Part shown: positions 26,430 to 35,699 of the stretch, piece by piece
Position numbering within the stretch: the first letter of the stretch is position 1
How the letters are laid out: every line of letters begins with the position of its first letter
Source: Allosalinactinospora lopnorensis
GTDB lineage: Bacteria > Actinomycetota > Actinomycetes > Streptosporangiales > Streptosporangiaceae
DNA length: 64,000 nucleotides
Direction of reading: 5' to 3'
Assembly: GCF_000981225.1 (NCBI RefSeq)
Contig: NZ_LAJC01000002.1
Span: 1 to 64,000, forward strand
The notes under the pieces: model-generated
The model's database searches: none
What the model was told of the DNA's origin: nothing
What the model saw: the letters and a program-made list of their open reading frames with translations, nothing else
Program-made: the position numbers and the translations under genes

Positions 26430-27419
26430 GTGCTGACCGACTCTTACGGGCGAGTGGCCACCGATCTGAGAGTTTCACTCACGGACCGCTGCAACCTGCG
26501 GTGCACGTACTGTATGCCCCCTGAGGGGCTCGAATGGCTGCCCAAGCCCGAGCTGCTCACCGACGAGGAGCTCAACCGGCTGATCCGTATCGGCGTGACC
26601 AGGCTGGGGATCACGGAGGTCCGGTTCACCGGAGGCGAACCGCTGCTCCGCCGCGGGCTGCCGGAGATCGTAGCCGCGGCCGCGGCGCTCGACCCGCGCC
26701 CGAAGACCGCTTTGACCACCAACGGCATCGGGCTCTCCCGCGTTGCCCCCTCTCTGGCCGAGGCCGGACTCAACCGGGTGAACGTCTCGCTGGACACCCT
26801 GCGTCCCGACGTCTTCGAGAAACTGGCGCGACGCCGCCGGCTCCACGACGTACTGGAGGGGCTGGCCGGAGCTGCCGCCGCGGGGCTCATCCCCGTCAAG
26901 GTCAACACGGTGCTCATGCGGGACATCAACGACTCCGAGGCGCCCGATCTGCTGCGCTACTGTCTGGACCACGGCTACCAGCTCCGCTTCATCGAGCAGA
27001 TGCCGCTGGACGCCCAGCACGGCTGGCGGCGCGACACCATGATCACCGCTGACGAGATCCTCGACCGGCTCAGTGCCGTCTTCGACCTGGAGGCCGCCGA
27101 CGCCTCTACGCGGGGCAGCGCGCCGGCCGAACTGTTCTACGTGGACGGCGGCCCCGCCACGGTCGGTGTGATCGGATCGGTCACCCGCCCGTTCTGCGGC
27201 GCCTGCGACCGGGTCCGGCTCACCGCTGATGGCCAGATCCGGAACTGCCTGTTCGCCCGGGAGGAGTCCGACCTGCGGCCTCTGCTGCGCGAGGGCGGTA
27301 CCGACGAGGAGATCGCCGAGCGCTGGCGCGCCGCTATCGCGACCAAGATGCCCGGCCACGGCATCAACGACCCCAGTTTCCTGCAGCCGGCCCGCCCGAT
27401 GTCGGCGATCGGCGGATAG
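26430..27419 (+). CDS. moaA: GTP 3',8-cyclase MoaA
   Basis: A 329-aa radical SAM enzyme for the first step of molybdenum cofactor synthesis, turning GTP into 3',8-cyclo-7,8-dihydro-GTP together with MoaC. GTG 26430 is chosen because GGGAGGTGA lies 5-6 bases upstream. The SAM [4Fe-4S] cysteines are Cys21, Cys25 and Cys28 (DRCNLRCTYC). The second cluster is in FCGACDRVRLTADGQIRNC (about residues 256, 259 and 273). The essential C-terminal Gly-Gly is present (MSAIGG). VRFTGGEPLLRRG and TTNGIGL are also standard. No other moa gene is in the window; a strong hairpin follows. Confidence 0.96.
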   Translation: MLTDSYGRVATDLRVSLTDRCNLRCTYCMPPEGLEWLPKPELLTDEELNRLIRIGVTRLGITEVRFTGGEPLLRRGLPEIVAAAAALDPRPKTALTTNGIGLSRVAPSLAEAGLNRVNVSLDTLRPDVFEKLARRRRLHDVLEGLAGAAAAGLIPVKVNTVLMRDINDSEAPDLLRYCLDHGYQLRFIEQMPLDAQHGWRRDTMITADEILDRLSAVFDLEAADASTRGSAPAELFYVDGGPATVGVIGSVTRPFCGACDRVRLTADGQIRNCLFAREESDLRPLLREGGTDEEIAERWRAAIATKMPGHGINDPSFLQPARPMSAIGG

Positions 27420-27426
27420 CGGAGGC

Positions 27427-27452
27427 GGAGCGGGCGGTCCGCCGCCCGCTCC
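27427..27452 (+). terminator. hairpin terminator after moaA
   Basis: A perfect 11-bp stem (GGAGCGGGCGG at 27427-27437, pairing with 27442-27452) with a 4-base loop, eight bases after the stop codon. Confidence 0.8.
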
Positions 27453-27576
27453 GGTTCTGTCCCAGGGGCACTCAGCGCGGAAAACCGGTTGCCGCAGTGG
27501 CGCCGCGTCTGGCTTCATAACGGGGCGCGGGCGGAGGAGCGCCGCGCGAGTCGCTCTCTGGGGATGGAGGTGCCCT

Positions 27577-28763
27577 GTGCCGTACACCGAAGCGGCCGGC
27601 GCCCGCGTGCCGATCCGGATGTGGGCCGACCCGCAGACCGTCGAGTCCGCGGCCATGGACCAGCTCCGCAACGTCACCCGGCTGCCCTGGGTGCACGGCC
27701 TGGCCGTGGTGCCTGATGTGCACTATGGCAAGGGCGCCACTGCCGGCTCGGTGATCGCCATGCGGGACGCGGTGTCCCCGGCCGCGGTCGGAGTCGACAT
27801 CGGCTGCGGAATGACCGCGGTCAGGTCCACCCTCAAGACCGAGGATCTGCCCGAGGACCTGGGGAAGCTGCGTTCCGGGCTGGAGAAGGCGATCCCGGTG
27901 GGATACCAGTCGCACCGGACACCGGTCGACCCCCGTCGGATCCACGGGCTGAAGACGGCCGACTGGGACGGGTTCTGGGACCGCTTCGAGCATCTGGCCC
28001 CGGCCGTGCGCCACCGGAGGCAGCGCGCCGCCAACCAGATCGGTACGCTCGGCGGCGGCAACCATTTCCTGGAGGTCTGCCTGGACGGCGGTGGAACCGT
28101 ATGGGTGATCCTGCATTCGGGATCGCGCAACATCGGCAAGGAACTCGCCGAATACCACATCGAGCAGGCCCGCAAGCTGCCGCACAACCAGGACCTGCCC
28201 GACCGCGATCTGGCGGTGTTCGTCGCCGGCACCCCCGAGATGGAGGCCTACCGCCGCGACCTGTTCTGGGCCCAGGAGTACGCGCGTCGCAACCGCGACG
28301 TGATGATGGGCCTGGCCTGCGACGTGCTGCGCAAGATGTTCCCCCGGGTGCGCTTCGAGCAGTGGATCTCCTGCCACCACAACTACGTGGCGGAGGAGAG
28401 CTACGACGGGGTGGACGTCCTGGTCACGCGCAAGGGCGCCATCCGGGCCGGTCAGGGGGACCTGGGGATCATCCCCGGGTCCATGGCGACCGGCAGCTAC
28501 ATTGTGCGGGGCTGGGCAACCGGCTCTCGTTCGACTCCGCCTCGCACGGGGCGGGCCGGAGGATGAGCCGGAGCAGGGCGAAGCGGACCTTCACCGAGGC
28601 AGACCTCGTCGAGCAGACCAAGGGTGTCGAATGCCGCAAGGACACCGGGGTGCTGGACGAGATCCCCGCCGCCTACAAGGACCTGTCCGAAGTGATCGCG
28701 GCCCAGGCCGACCTGGTCGAGGTCGTCGCGCACCTGCGCCAGGTCGTCTGCGTGAAGGGATAG
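27577..28763 (+). CDS. rtcB: RtcB family RNA ligase (one frameshift)
   Basis: A GTP- and Mn-dependent ligase that joins 2',3'-cyclic phosphate or 3'-phosphate RNA ends to 5'-OH ends, for RNA repair. GTG 27577 follows GATGGAGG. Motifs are VVPDVHYGKGATAGSVIA, GVDIGCGMTAV (metal Cys near 76), GTLGGGNHFLEV, ILHSGSRNIGKEL and the guanylated His in SASHGAGRRMSR near residue 323. The frame breaks at about 28511 (YIVRG, then GNRLSFDSASHGAG in the next frame). One missing base restores 395 aa, close to E. coli RtcB. The active site lies after the break, so the gene would be dead if the shift were real. Confidence 0.92.
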
Positions 28764-28823
28764 GAACGCCGCTCCGGCCGCGGTGCGGCCCGGCTCGGTA
28801 CGCGCGCCGGCGAGCGGTGCGGA

Positions 28824-29042
28824 TCACCCGTCGAACTCGGTGAGCGGCACGCTCTCCAGCAGGAAGCCGCGTATGCCGAGGAACTCCGCCAGGTATTCGC
28901 GGTGCTCGTCGCAGGCCAGCCAGGTCTTGCGCCGCTCGGGGGTGTGCACCTTGGGGTTGTTCCACACCAGGACCCACGTGGCCGGGGCGCGGCACTCTCT
29001 GCGCGAGCAGTGCACGGGCTCGTCGGTGTCGTTGTCGCTCAT
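28824..29042 (-). CDS. small Cys/His protein, possible zinc-binding
   Basis: A 72-aa protein starting MSDNDTDEPVHCSRRECRAP. The cysteines in HCSRREC and the downstream ACDEHREYLAEFLG could form a C-C-C-H zinc site. The central WVLVWNNPKVHTPERRKTW stretch suggests a small beta sheet. Proteins of this kind are widespread in actinobacteria without known function. It is convergent with rtcB, and the 6C RNA gene lies upstream on the same strand. Confidence 0.7.
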   Translation of the reverse strand: MSDNDTDEPVHCSRRECRAPATWVLVWNNPKVHTPERRKTWLACDEHREYLAEFLGIRGFLLESVPLTEFDG

Positions 29043-29135
29043 GGATGGCCCCCTAGAACGGCCGGCCTGCTCAGGTCATCGGATGGTCGTGTATCCGTTG
29101 TGGTAATGCGAAGGCGACCACGAACGCAACCAATG

Positions 29136-29250
29136 AAAAAGCGACGCCGGGTGGCTACGGGGGCAAACCACCCGACGTCGCGCACGATGTTCCGACGGGG
29201 GCTCGAAACATCGGCCTAGCGCTCCGACGGGGGACCGAAGCGCTAGATTC
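29136..29250 (-). ncRNA. 6C RNA (C-rich hairpin loop small RNA)
   Basis: Three consecutive stem-loops are transcribed toward lower coordinates. Hairpin 1 spans 29246-29216 (CTAGCGCT stem, loop with TCCCCCGTC). Hairpin 2 spans 29213-29185 (CGATGTT stem, loop GCCCCCGTCGG). Hairpin 3 spans 29181-29141 (a stem of 13-14 pairs with loop TTTGCCCCCGTAG), followed directly by T5. Each loop carries a run of five C followed by GT. Two stem-loops with C-rich loops before a terminator is the defining layout of the actinobacterial 6C RNA (B11 in mycobacteria), a small RNA that pairs through its C-rich loops. The terminator hairpin also carrying the C loop is notable. Confidence 0.85.
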
Positions 29251-29251
29251 C

Positions 29252-29283
29252 AATGTACACCGCTCCTCCCCCGTATACGTCAA
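29252..29283 (-). promoter_or_regulatory. promoter of the 6C RNA
   Basis: On the minus strand TTGACG (29283-29278) is followed after 18-20 bases by TGTACATT (29259-29252), a reasonable -35 and -10 pair. Transcription would start a few bases before the first hairpin. Confidence 0.55.
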
Positions 29284-29511
29284 GAGCCGATTACGACGTG
29301 ATCTCGGGACCGCCCTGCGCGAAGCGGCGCTTATGCCCCCCGAACGGGGAGGATCCGGTAGGCGCCCGCCGGCGGGACAGACCCGGGGGCGCCCAGTCGC
29401 CGGGCAAAGAACGGGTAATACGCACGCCAGGACGCGGTCCCGCTGTCTCCGATTGACGCCGGAGTGTCGCGGGAAGTGGGCCAACAGAGCCGACAAGAAG
29501 GGAACCGCGCT
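29284..29511. other. intergenic region between 6C RNA and dodecin
   Basis: About 230 bases carrying the divergent promoters. No further gene or clear operator is seen. Confidence 0.35.
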
Positions 29512-29727
29512 ATGAACGACCACACCTACCGCGTCACCGAGATCGTGGGCACCTCACCCGAGGGCGTGGACCAGGCCATCCACAACGGCATCGAACGGGC
29601 CTCCGCCACGCTCCGCGGACTGGACTGGTTCGAGGTGACCCAGATCCGCGGCCACCTGGAGAACGGGGAGATAGCCCACTACCAGGTGGGGATGAAGGTG
29701 GGTTTTCGGCTGGAGGAGACCTCCTGA
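29512..29727 (+). CDS. dodecin family flavin-binding protein
   Basis: A 71-aa protein starting MNDHTYRVTEIVGTSPEGVD. Dodecins assemble as hollow dodecamers that store FMN or riboflavin-type flavins. The beta-alpha-beta-beta pattern is clear: YRVTEIVGTS, AIHNGIERASATLRGLDWFE, TQIRGHLENGEIAHYQVGMKVGFRLEE. The Trp in LDWFE stacks on the flavin and the Gln-containing strand is present. The length matches the mycobacterial protein. It is convergent with tldE, with only 15 bases between stops. Confidence 0.93.
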   Translation: MNDHTYRVTEIVGTSPEGVDQAIHNGIERASATLRGLDWFEVTQIRGHLENGEIAHYQVGMKVGFRLEETS

Positions 29728-29742
29728 ACTCCCGGATCGGGC

Positions 29743-31151
29743 TCAGGAGGCCTGGCTGACGGTCGACATGTTAAAGTCCGGGATCCGCATCGGCGGCATA
29801 GCGGTGCGCGGGAAGTAATCACCCACCTCCCGCGAGAGCCCGGGAACGGTGGCTCCCGCCTCGGTGGCGCGCTCCAGCAGGCTCACCGGGGACTCGTTGA
29901 ACCGGAAGTTGTTCACCGCCCCCGTGACCTCGCCGTCCTCCACCAGGTAGACGCCGTCGCGGGTGAGTCCGGTCAGCAGCAGCGTCTGCGGGTCGACCGT
30001 GCGGATGTACCACAGACAGGTCAGCAGCAGGCCGCGTTCGGTGCCGGCGATCATGTCGTCCAGTGCCGCGCCCGCCCCCGGCTGCTCCAGGACCAAATTG
30101 TCCACGTGGGCCGTGGCCGCGAGCCCGGTCAGCTCCGCGGAGTGGCGGGTCTGGCGCAGCGCCGCCAGCTCGCCACCGGAGAGCCAGTGGGTGCGGCGCA
30201 GCGGCAGCCCGTTGTCGAACGCCGTGAAATCGCGCCCGGGGGCCGTGGAGAGGACGAACGGAGCGCACTCCAGGCCCTGCTCCGCGGGGTCGCTGCGCAG
30301 GTCCAGCGGGAGCGCCGAGAGCCGCTCGCCGACCCGGGTCCCGCCCTTGCCCGAGGAGAACACCGTGCGCCCCTCCGCGGCGTCGCGCGCGCCGGCGTTC
30401 CAGTAGAGCGTCACCATCATGTCGGCCACGGCCTCCGGCGGGAGCAGGGTCTCGTACCGCCCGGCGGGCAGCTCCACGGTGCGGCGCGCCCACCCCATGC
30501 GCCGGAACAGCTCGGCGTCGAGCGTTTCGGTGTCGATGTCGGTGAAGTCGCGGGTGGCCCGGCCGACCCAGGTGGAGTGGCCGCCGCCGGTACCGGGCGT
30601 CGCCGACTTGGCGTTCAGCTCGACGCTCCCGCTCGGCTGGTCGTGGCGCAACCGGAGCCCGGTGGAGCTGCCGAAGAACGTGGAGGTCACCGTGTGCTCG
30701 GCATACCCGTAGAGCAGGTGGCCCGCCGCCTCCCTGCGCTCGAAGGCCCTTCCCAGCCCCGGTGCGAACCCGGAGAACACCGAGATATCCGTGCTCGCGG
30801 GGGCGGCGTCCCACTCTCCGCCGGAGCCCGCGGACTCCGGGGTGAGAAGCGGCCGGGCGTCCTCGGAGGGGACGGCGTCGCGGCTCGCGGTCTCCGCGGC
30901 GCGCACCAGGTCCTCCAGCTCCTCGTCGCGAAGCCCGCTTCGTTCCACGACGCCCGCGGCGGCCCCTGGCCGCTCTCCGAGAGCGCGATGACCGTGACCG
31001 TGCGTCCCTGGGTGACGCCGTTGGTCGTCAGCGAGTTCCCGGCCCAGCGCAGGTTGGCCCTGCTCTCCTGCTGGACCAGCACCATGCAGGCGTCGGCGCG
31101 GGAGAGTTCCAGTGCCCGTTCCACAACGGACTGGGGGGACGACTGATTCAA
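29743..31151 (-). CDS. tldE: TldE/PmbA-type subunit of the TldD/TldE protease (one frameshift)
   Basis: The partner of TldD; the heterodimer is a metalloprotease that trims unfolded peptides such as microcin precursors or antitoxins. The start is a TTG at 31151 overlapping the tldD stop, with CAGGAGG upstream, so the two are translationally coupled. The frame breaks at about 30960 (VIALSESGQG, then VVERSGLRDEELEDLV in the next frame); one missing base restores 469 aa. The C-terminal half shows GRDFTAFDNGLPL, LVLEQPGAGAALDDMI, LLTCLWYIRTVDPQTLLLTG and VTGAVNNFRFNESPVSLL, typical of PmbA/TldE. It lacks the HExxxH motif, as expected for the non-catalytic subunit. Confidence 0.88.
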
Positions 31152-32656
31152 TTCCCGGCCTCCTGAACCATGTTGAGGACGCGCACATCGGAGAAGAGCG
31201 CGGTGGGGCACCCGTGGCTGACCGAGGCGACCTGGCCCGGCTGTCCCTTTCCGCACATGAACGAGCCGCCGAGCACGTGGGTCTGCGGTCCGCCGAGCGC
31301 CCGCATCGAATTCCAGAACTCGGTCGTGGTGGCCTGGTAGGCGACGTCGCGGAGCATCCCCGCCAGCCGACCGTCCTCGATCCGGTAGAACCGCTGTCCG
31401 GTGAACTGGAAGTTGTAGCGCTGCATGTCGATGGACCAGCTGCGGTCGCCCACGATGTAGATGCCGCGATCGACCCCCGATATGAGCTCCTCGGTGGACG
31501 GGCCGCCGGGAGCGGGGGCCAGCGAGACGTTGGCCATCCGCTGGATCGGCATGGTCGCCGGGGAGTCGGCGAACGCGCACCCGTTGGAGCGCTCGTAGCC
31601 CTGCAGCCGGGAGATGCGGCGGTCACGCTGGTAACCGACGAGTATGCCGTCGCGGATCAGGTCGAAGGACGTCGTCGCGACTCCCTCGTCGTCGTAGCCG
31701 ATGCTGGCCAGCCCGTGCTCGACGGTGCGGTCGCCGGTGACGTTCATGATCGGCGACCCGTACTGGAGGGAGCCGAGCTTGTCCACGGTCGCGAAGGAGG
31801 TTCCGGCGTAGGCCGCCTCGTAGCCCAGCGCGCGGTCGAGCTCGGTGGCGTGGCCGATGGACTCGTGGATCGTCAGCCACAGGTTGGAGGGGTGGATCAC
31901 CAGATCGTACTGCCCGGGTTCGACGCTGGGCGCGGCGAGCTTCTCGGCCAGCAGCTCCGGTAGCTCGTCCAGTTCGGCCTCGACCGCGGGCAGGTACTCC
32001 CAGCCGCGCCCGGCGGGGGGAGCGATCGTGCGCATGCCGTCCAGCCGGCCGTTGCGGGTGGCGAGCACCTCGGCCACCGGCGCCAGCCGGACCCGCTGCT
32101 GGGTGGTGACCGTGCCGCTCGTATCGGCGTAGAACTTCTGCTCCTTGGCCTGGAAGAGCGTGACGTCGACGTGGTCGACCCGGGAGTCCGCCAGCAGCAG
32201 CCGACTCCATCCGGAGAGCAGGGCGGTCTTCTCCCGGATGGGGATGGTGAAGGGGTCGGTCTCGTAGGAGGAGACCCAGGTGACGTCGCTGTGTGCGGGT
32301 TCGGGGGCGAGCTCGATGCGTTCGGTGGTCACGGCGGCGGCGACCTCGGCCACCTTCACCGCCCGTTCGGCCACGGCCGCGGCCGCGTCGAGGTTGGGAG
32401 CGGCACCGGCGGGGCCGAGATCGTCGCCTGCGGCGAATCCCCAGACGCCGTTGTGGACCACGCGTACAGCGAACCCGAGCGTGTTGGACTCCGTCGCGGT
32501 TTCCACGGCGCCGTCGGCGAGGACCAGGTGCTGGCCGCGGACGCGTTCCAGCCGGAAGTCGGCGTGCTCGGCGCCGAGGTCGCGGGCACGTTGCAGTGCG
32601 GCGTCGGCGAGCTGTCGGAGTGGGAGGAAGAGGAAATCAGGGTCGATGTCAGGCAC
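31148..32656 (-). CDS. tldD: TldD metalloprotease subunit
   Basis: The catalytic subunit, 502 aa, from GTG 32656 (MPDIDPDFLFLPLRQLAD). The zinc motif is TIHESIGHATELDRAL near residue 262, with a third ligand expected in the conserved C-terminal GGSFMCGKGQPGQVASVSHG region. Other family blocks are GTSFATVDKLGSLQYGSP, YDDEGVATTSFDLIRDGILVG and RISRLQGYERSNGCAFADS. It is the first gene of a two-gene operon with tldE, overlapping it by four bases. No short RiPP-like precursor gene is evident beside the pair, so it is probably a housekeeping or quality-control protease here. Confidence 0.94.
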   Translation of the reverse strand: MPDIDPDFLFLPLRQLADAALQRARDLGAEHADFRLERVRGQHLVLADGAVETATESNTLGFAVRVVHNGVWGFAAGDDLGPAGAAPNLDAAAAVAERAVKVAEVAAAVTTERIELAPEPAHSDVTWVSSYETDPFTIPIREKTALLSGWSRLLLADSRVDHVDVTLFQAKEQKFYADTSGTVTTQQRVRLAPVAEVLATRNGRLDGMRTIAPPAGRGWEYLPAVEAELDELPELLAEKLAAPSVEPGQYDLVIHPSNLWLTIHESIGHATELDRALGYEAAYAGTSFATVDKLGSLQYGSPIMNVTGDRTVEHGLASIGYDDEGVATTSFDLIRDGILVGYQRDRRISRLQGYERSNGCAFADSPATMPIQRMANVSLAPAPGGPSTEELISGVDRGIYIVGDRSWSIDMQRYNFQFTGQRFYRIEDGRLAGMLRDVAYQATTTEFWNSMRALGGPQTHVLGGSFMCGKGQPGQVASVSHGCPTALFSDVRVLNMVQEAGN

Positions 32657-32708
32657 GGTCCCACAACCTAACCGGAAGAGCGGCCCCGCACCATAAGCCG
32701 CGCCGCTT

Positions 32709-33458
32709 TCACTCGTTCCCGCGCTGCACGTCCACATGGACGTGGTCCAGGTGGCGCAGGATCTCGTTGTCGGGGTCGGGGGAGTTGTAGTCCCGCCACC
32801 CCGCCATGGAGCCGCGGACGCTCCAGATCCTGTCGTCGAAGATGACGACGGCGATGCGGAGGTCCTCGGCGTGCGCGACGAGCCAGTGGGCGAGCAGCCA
32901 GCCCGCGCGCCGGTTCTCCTCGTTGACGGGGCGGTAGAACACGTCGACGGCCCGGCCCTCGTAGTGCGCGGAGTCCTCGCCGTGCCCCTCGTCGATGCCG
33001 CCGGGCGCGAACCCGCCGAGGCTCTGCTCGCCGAACACCTCGACCATCGCCGCGCGCACGTTCTCGGCGCGCGGGGTCAGGCCGGAAGCGGTCATCTCTT
33101 CCTCCGCCAGCCCGCCGGCGGGGGAGGCCCGGCAGGTGAGGCTGGGGCCGGCGTCGTCCGGAGGGCCTTCGCGAAGCCGGTCCAGCACGGCCGGGTCGAT
33201 ATCGCGGGTCTCCGGGGGGTCCTCCCCCCGCGCCTCCAGCGCTACGGCCGTTGTCGCCAGCTTGGCCTCGTCCTGGGACAGCGGTACGGACTCGGCTCCG
33301 ACACGCACCGAGCACGGCGCCGTCCACGGAAGCGCGGTCCGATCCAGCCCGGCTTGCTCCAGCAGCCGCGGTGCGACCCACACCAGCCCCGCGACGACGA
33401 GGGAGAGCACCATCGCCACGACGGCGCGCCTCCCGAACCGACGGCCTGTCTCGCGCAT
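32709..33458 (-). CDS. membrane-anchored protein with an M15-like peptidase signature
   Basis: 249 aa from ATG 33458 (MRETGRRFGRRAVVAMVLSL). One N-terminal helix (residues about 13-32) acts as signal anchor. The C-terminal domain has EDSAHYEGRAVDVFYRP near 170 and LDHVHVDVQRG near the end, matching the H-x(6)-D and H-x-H layout of D-Ala-D-Ala peptidase-like (M15) zinc folds. The middle region (residues 45-140) is acidic and unrecognised, with two cysteines (CSVRV and LTCRA) that could form a disulfide. It probably acts on cell-wall peptides outside the membrane, but this is inference from two motifs. It is divergent from the chitinase-like gene. Confidence 0.65.
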   Translation of the reverse strand: MRETGRRFGRRAVVAMVLSLVVAGLVWVAPRLLEQAGLDRTALPWTAPCSVRVGAESVPLSQDEAKLATTAVALEARGEDPPETRDIDPAVLDRLREGPPDDAGPSLTCRASPAGGLAEEEMTASGLTPRAENVRAAMVEVFGEQSLGGFAPGGIDEGHGEDSAHYEGRAVDVFYRPVNEENRRAGWLLAHWLVAHAEDLRIAVVIFDDRIWSVRGSMAGWRDYNSPDPDNEILRHLDHVHVDVQRGNE

Positions 33459-33673
33459 ACCGAGACCATAGGCGATCCCGCGAGTGCCCGCGCGATCAGC
33501 CCGTTCGCGGGCATGCGCCACACGGGCCGGTCTGCGGGGGTTGACCCCCGAAGTGGCGGGGGCTAGCGTCGGCGTCCAAGTAAACACAAAATAAAGTTTC
33601 CAGTTTTGTGGCCGCCGCGCGAAGGCGCGGCCGTCCCTCTCCATCCCCGCTCACAGACATGGAGACCACACCG

Positions 33674-34692
33674 ATGCGAGCCCAGTCCCTGGCCGCCGTC
33701 GCGGCCGCCGCCGTTCTGCCCCTCAGCGCCTGGACCGTGTTGTCGGGTGCTTCCGTCCCCTTGGAGGCGGGGGCAGCCGCGGAGGAGGCCGCCGCCGTCC
33801 TCGGCAATGAGGCGGCGGCCGACCCCGCGACGATGGGCGCGGCGCCCTACCTCTACTACGGTTGGGGCGACCCGCCCAACGCCGTGGAGCTGATGCGGAC
33901 CACAGGCGTCGAATGGTTCACCCTCGCCTTCATCCTCTCCGACGGCGGCTGCGAGCCCGCCTGGGACGGCACCCGTCCGCTGGACGGCGCGGACGCGACC
34001 GCATCAGTGAGATCCGCGCGGCCGGCGGGGACGTCATCCCCTCCATCGGCGGCTGGAGCGGGGACAAACTCGGCGAAAACTGCTCCGACGCCGAATCCCT
34101 CGCCGCCGCTTATCAGAAGGTCATCGACGCCTACCAACTCCGGGCGATCGACATCGACATCGAGGCGAGCGAGTTCGAGAGCGCGCAGACCCAGGACCGA
34201 GTCCTCGGAGCGGTGCGGATCATCAAGGAGAACAACCCCGGTGTCCACGTCGCCGTGACCTTCCCGAGCACACCCGACGGACCCAACGAATGGGGTGATC
34301 GACTGATCGCCCGGGACGCCGAGACGGGGGCGGGAGTCGACGACTGGACCATCATGCCCTTCAACTTCGGCGGCGGCGACATGGCCGCGGACACCCGGCG
34401 TGCCTCCGAAGGGCTCAACGAGACCATCTCCGCCGCGTACGGCATCTCTTCCGAGGAGGCCTACACCGTCCAGGGGATCAGTTCCATGAACGGTGTGACC
34501 GACACCGGAGAGACCGTCACACCGGAGGCCTACACCGAGATGCGCGACTTCGCCGAGAGTATGGACATGGCGCGCTTCACCTTCTGGGCGGTCAACCGCG
34601 ATCGGCCGTGCGCCGCCCCGACCGCGTCCTGCAGTGGTATCGACCAGCGGGAGTGGGAGTTCACCGAGATCACCGCCGGCTTCAACGGCTGA
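33674..34692 (+). CDS. secreted GH18 chitinase-like protein (one frameshift)
   Basis: ATG 33674 starts a Sec signal peptide ([20 protein letters not shown]), with cleavage likely near residue 30-38. The mature domain begins [18 protein letters not shown] and carries the GH18 strand motifs [11 protein letters not shown] and [10 protein letters not shown], with the catalytic D-x-D-x-E near residue 160. Later blocks are [14 protein letters not shown] and [12 protein letters not shown]. The frame breaks at about 33994 (LDGAD, then [14 protein letters not shown]); one missing base restores 339 aa. Proteins of this bacterial group often lack strong chitinase activity or act on other GlcNAc polymers. 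No chitin-binding module is seen. Confidence 0.85.
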
Positions 34693-34700
34693 TCAGGAAG

Positions 34701-34741
34701 GCGCCGTGGCCACTCCCGGCCACCGCCGGCGGCCACGGCGC
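34701..34741 (+). terminator. hairpin terminator after the chitinase-like gene
   Basis: An 11-bp stem (GCGCCGTGGCC at 34701-34711, pairing with GGCCACGGCGC at 34731-34741) begins eight bases after the stop codon; the loop is 19 bases. Confidence 0.65.
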
Positions 34742-34929
34742 CCCGCCGCTGCGGCAGCCCGCAAGGGAGTCGGCCCGTGCCGGACCGGTAGGATCCGGAA
34801 CCGGTCGGCGGCCATGCGCGTTCCGGGCGGCCGTTTCCGGCCACGACTGTGCGCCGGGGCGCGGTGCGACCGCGGGCTGCGGAATACGGCGTGCCCGGCT
34901 GCGGCTGTGCCGGATGAGGGCCATGGACA

Positions 34930-35493
34930 GTGCCGGCGGACCGGGCAGGAGGCGTCAGGTTGCGGAGAAGATCGTCGACGACAGCGGCGGAAGCGGACGG
35001 CGCACCACCGCGCGGCGCCGGTGTCGGGGAGGAGCTGTTCCGGCGCGCTCTCGGCTCGCACGCCGCCGGTGTCGTGGTTATCACCGCGGCCCCCGCTGGT
35101 GAGCCGGTGGGAATGACGGCGACATCTTTCACCAGCGTGAGCCTGACTCCTCCGCTGGTGTCGTTCTACATCGACGACCGCTCCGGTACCTGGCCCTCGA
35201 TTCGCGACGCCGGCGCGTTCGCCGTGAACATCCTGGGCGAGGACCAGCGCGGTGTCGCCTCGCGCTTCGCGACCAGGGGGATCGACCGGTTCGCCCCGCC
35301 AACATGCTGGCACACCGGCCCGGAGGGGCTGCCGCTGATCGAGGGGGCCGTGGGCCACGTGCTGTGCCGCAAACACGACCTGCTGGGCGTGGGCGACCAC
35401 TGGCTCGTGGTGGGCAGGGTGGCCGACGCCGACCTCGGTGTCGGCCACCCGTTGCTCTACCACCGCGGCCGCTACGGCCGTTTCGAACAGTGA
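34930..35493 (+). CDS. flavin reductase domain protein (FMN-binding split barrel)
   Basis: About 187 aa from GTG 34930. The conserved domain starts only at LFRRALGSHAAGVVVITAAP, so an internal start near 35020 is possible. Typical blocks are GMTATSFTSVSLTPPLVSFY (flavin contact), SIRDAGAFAVNILGEDQRGV and GVGDHWLVVGRV. Such proteins reduce FMN or FAD with NAD(P)H, often supplying a monooxygenase. No two-component monooxygenase is adjacent, so the partner is unknown. It is convergent with the LCP gene region. Confidence 0.85.
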   Translation: MPADRAGGVRLRRRSSTTAAEADGAPPRGAGVGEELFRRALGSHAAGVVVITAAPAGEPVGMTATSFTSVSLTPPLVSFYIDDRSGTWPSIRDAGAFAVNILGEDQRGVASRFATRGIDRFAPPTCWHTGPEGLPLIEGAVGHVLCRKHDLLGVGDHWLVVGRVADADLGVGHPLLYHRGRYGRFEQ

Positions 35494-35502
35494 CCGGCCG
35501 GG

Positions 35503-35699
35503 TTACCCGAGCTCGAAGCTGATCTCCACCCGGCGGTTCTGTGTCCGCCGCCGGGGCCGTCGCCCCCTTCCGGGCCGGTCGCGTCGGCCACCGGGTCCCC
35601 GGATCCCGTCCCGCTCGCCTCGATGCCGGGAGCGCCGGCGCCGATCTGGTCCTCCAACGCCTCCTTCACGGCGTCGGCCCGGCCCTCGTGTCCCCCGCC
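35503..35699 (-). pseudogene. remnant of an OmpA/MotB-type C-terminal domain
   Basis: Directly after the LCP stop codon, and in the same frame, the minus strand reads GHEGRADAVKEALEDQIGAG and on to ASGTGSGDPVADATGPEG. This matches the end of an OmpA peptidoglycan-binding domain (the RRADAVKEAL helix). A one-base shift near 35545 then gives TQNRRVEISFELG and a stop, the classic NRRVEI ending. The first two-thirds of the domain (including the GHTD strand) and any start codon are missing. It is best read as a deletion remnant whose front was lost when the LCP gene became its neighbour. Confidence 0.7.

Noticed and set aside
29136-29250. CRISPR or phage attachment site suggested by the repeated hairpins
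   Set aside because: Repeats are palindromic with different stems, shared C-rich loops and a terminal T-run, which fits 6C RNA; there are no spacers or cas genes.
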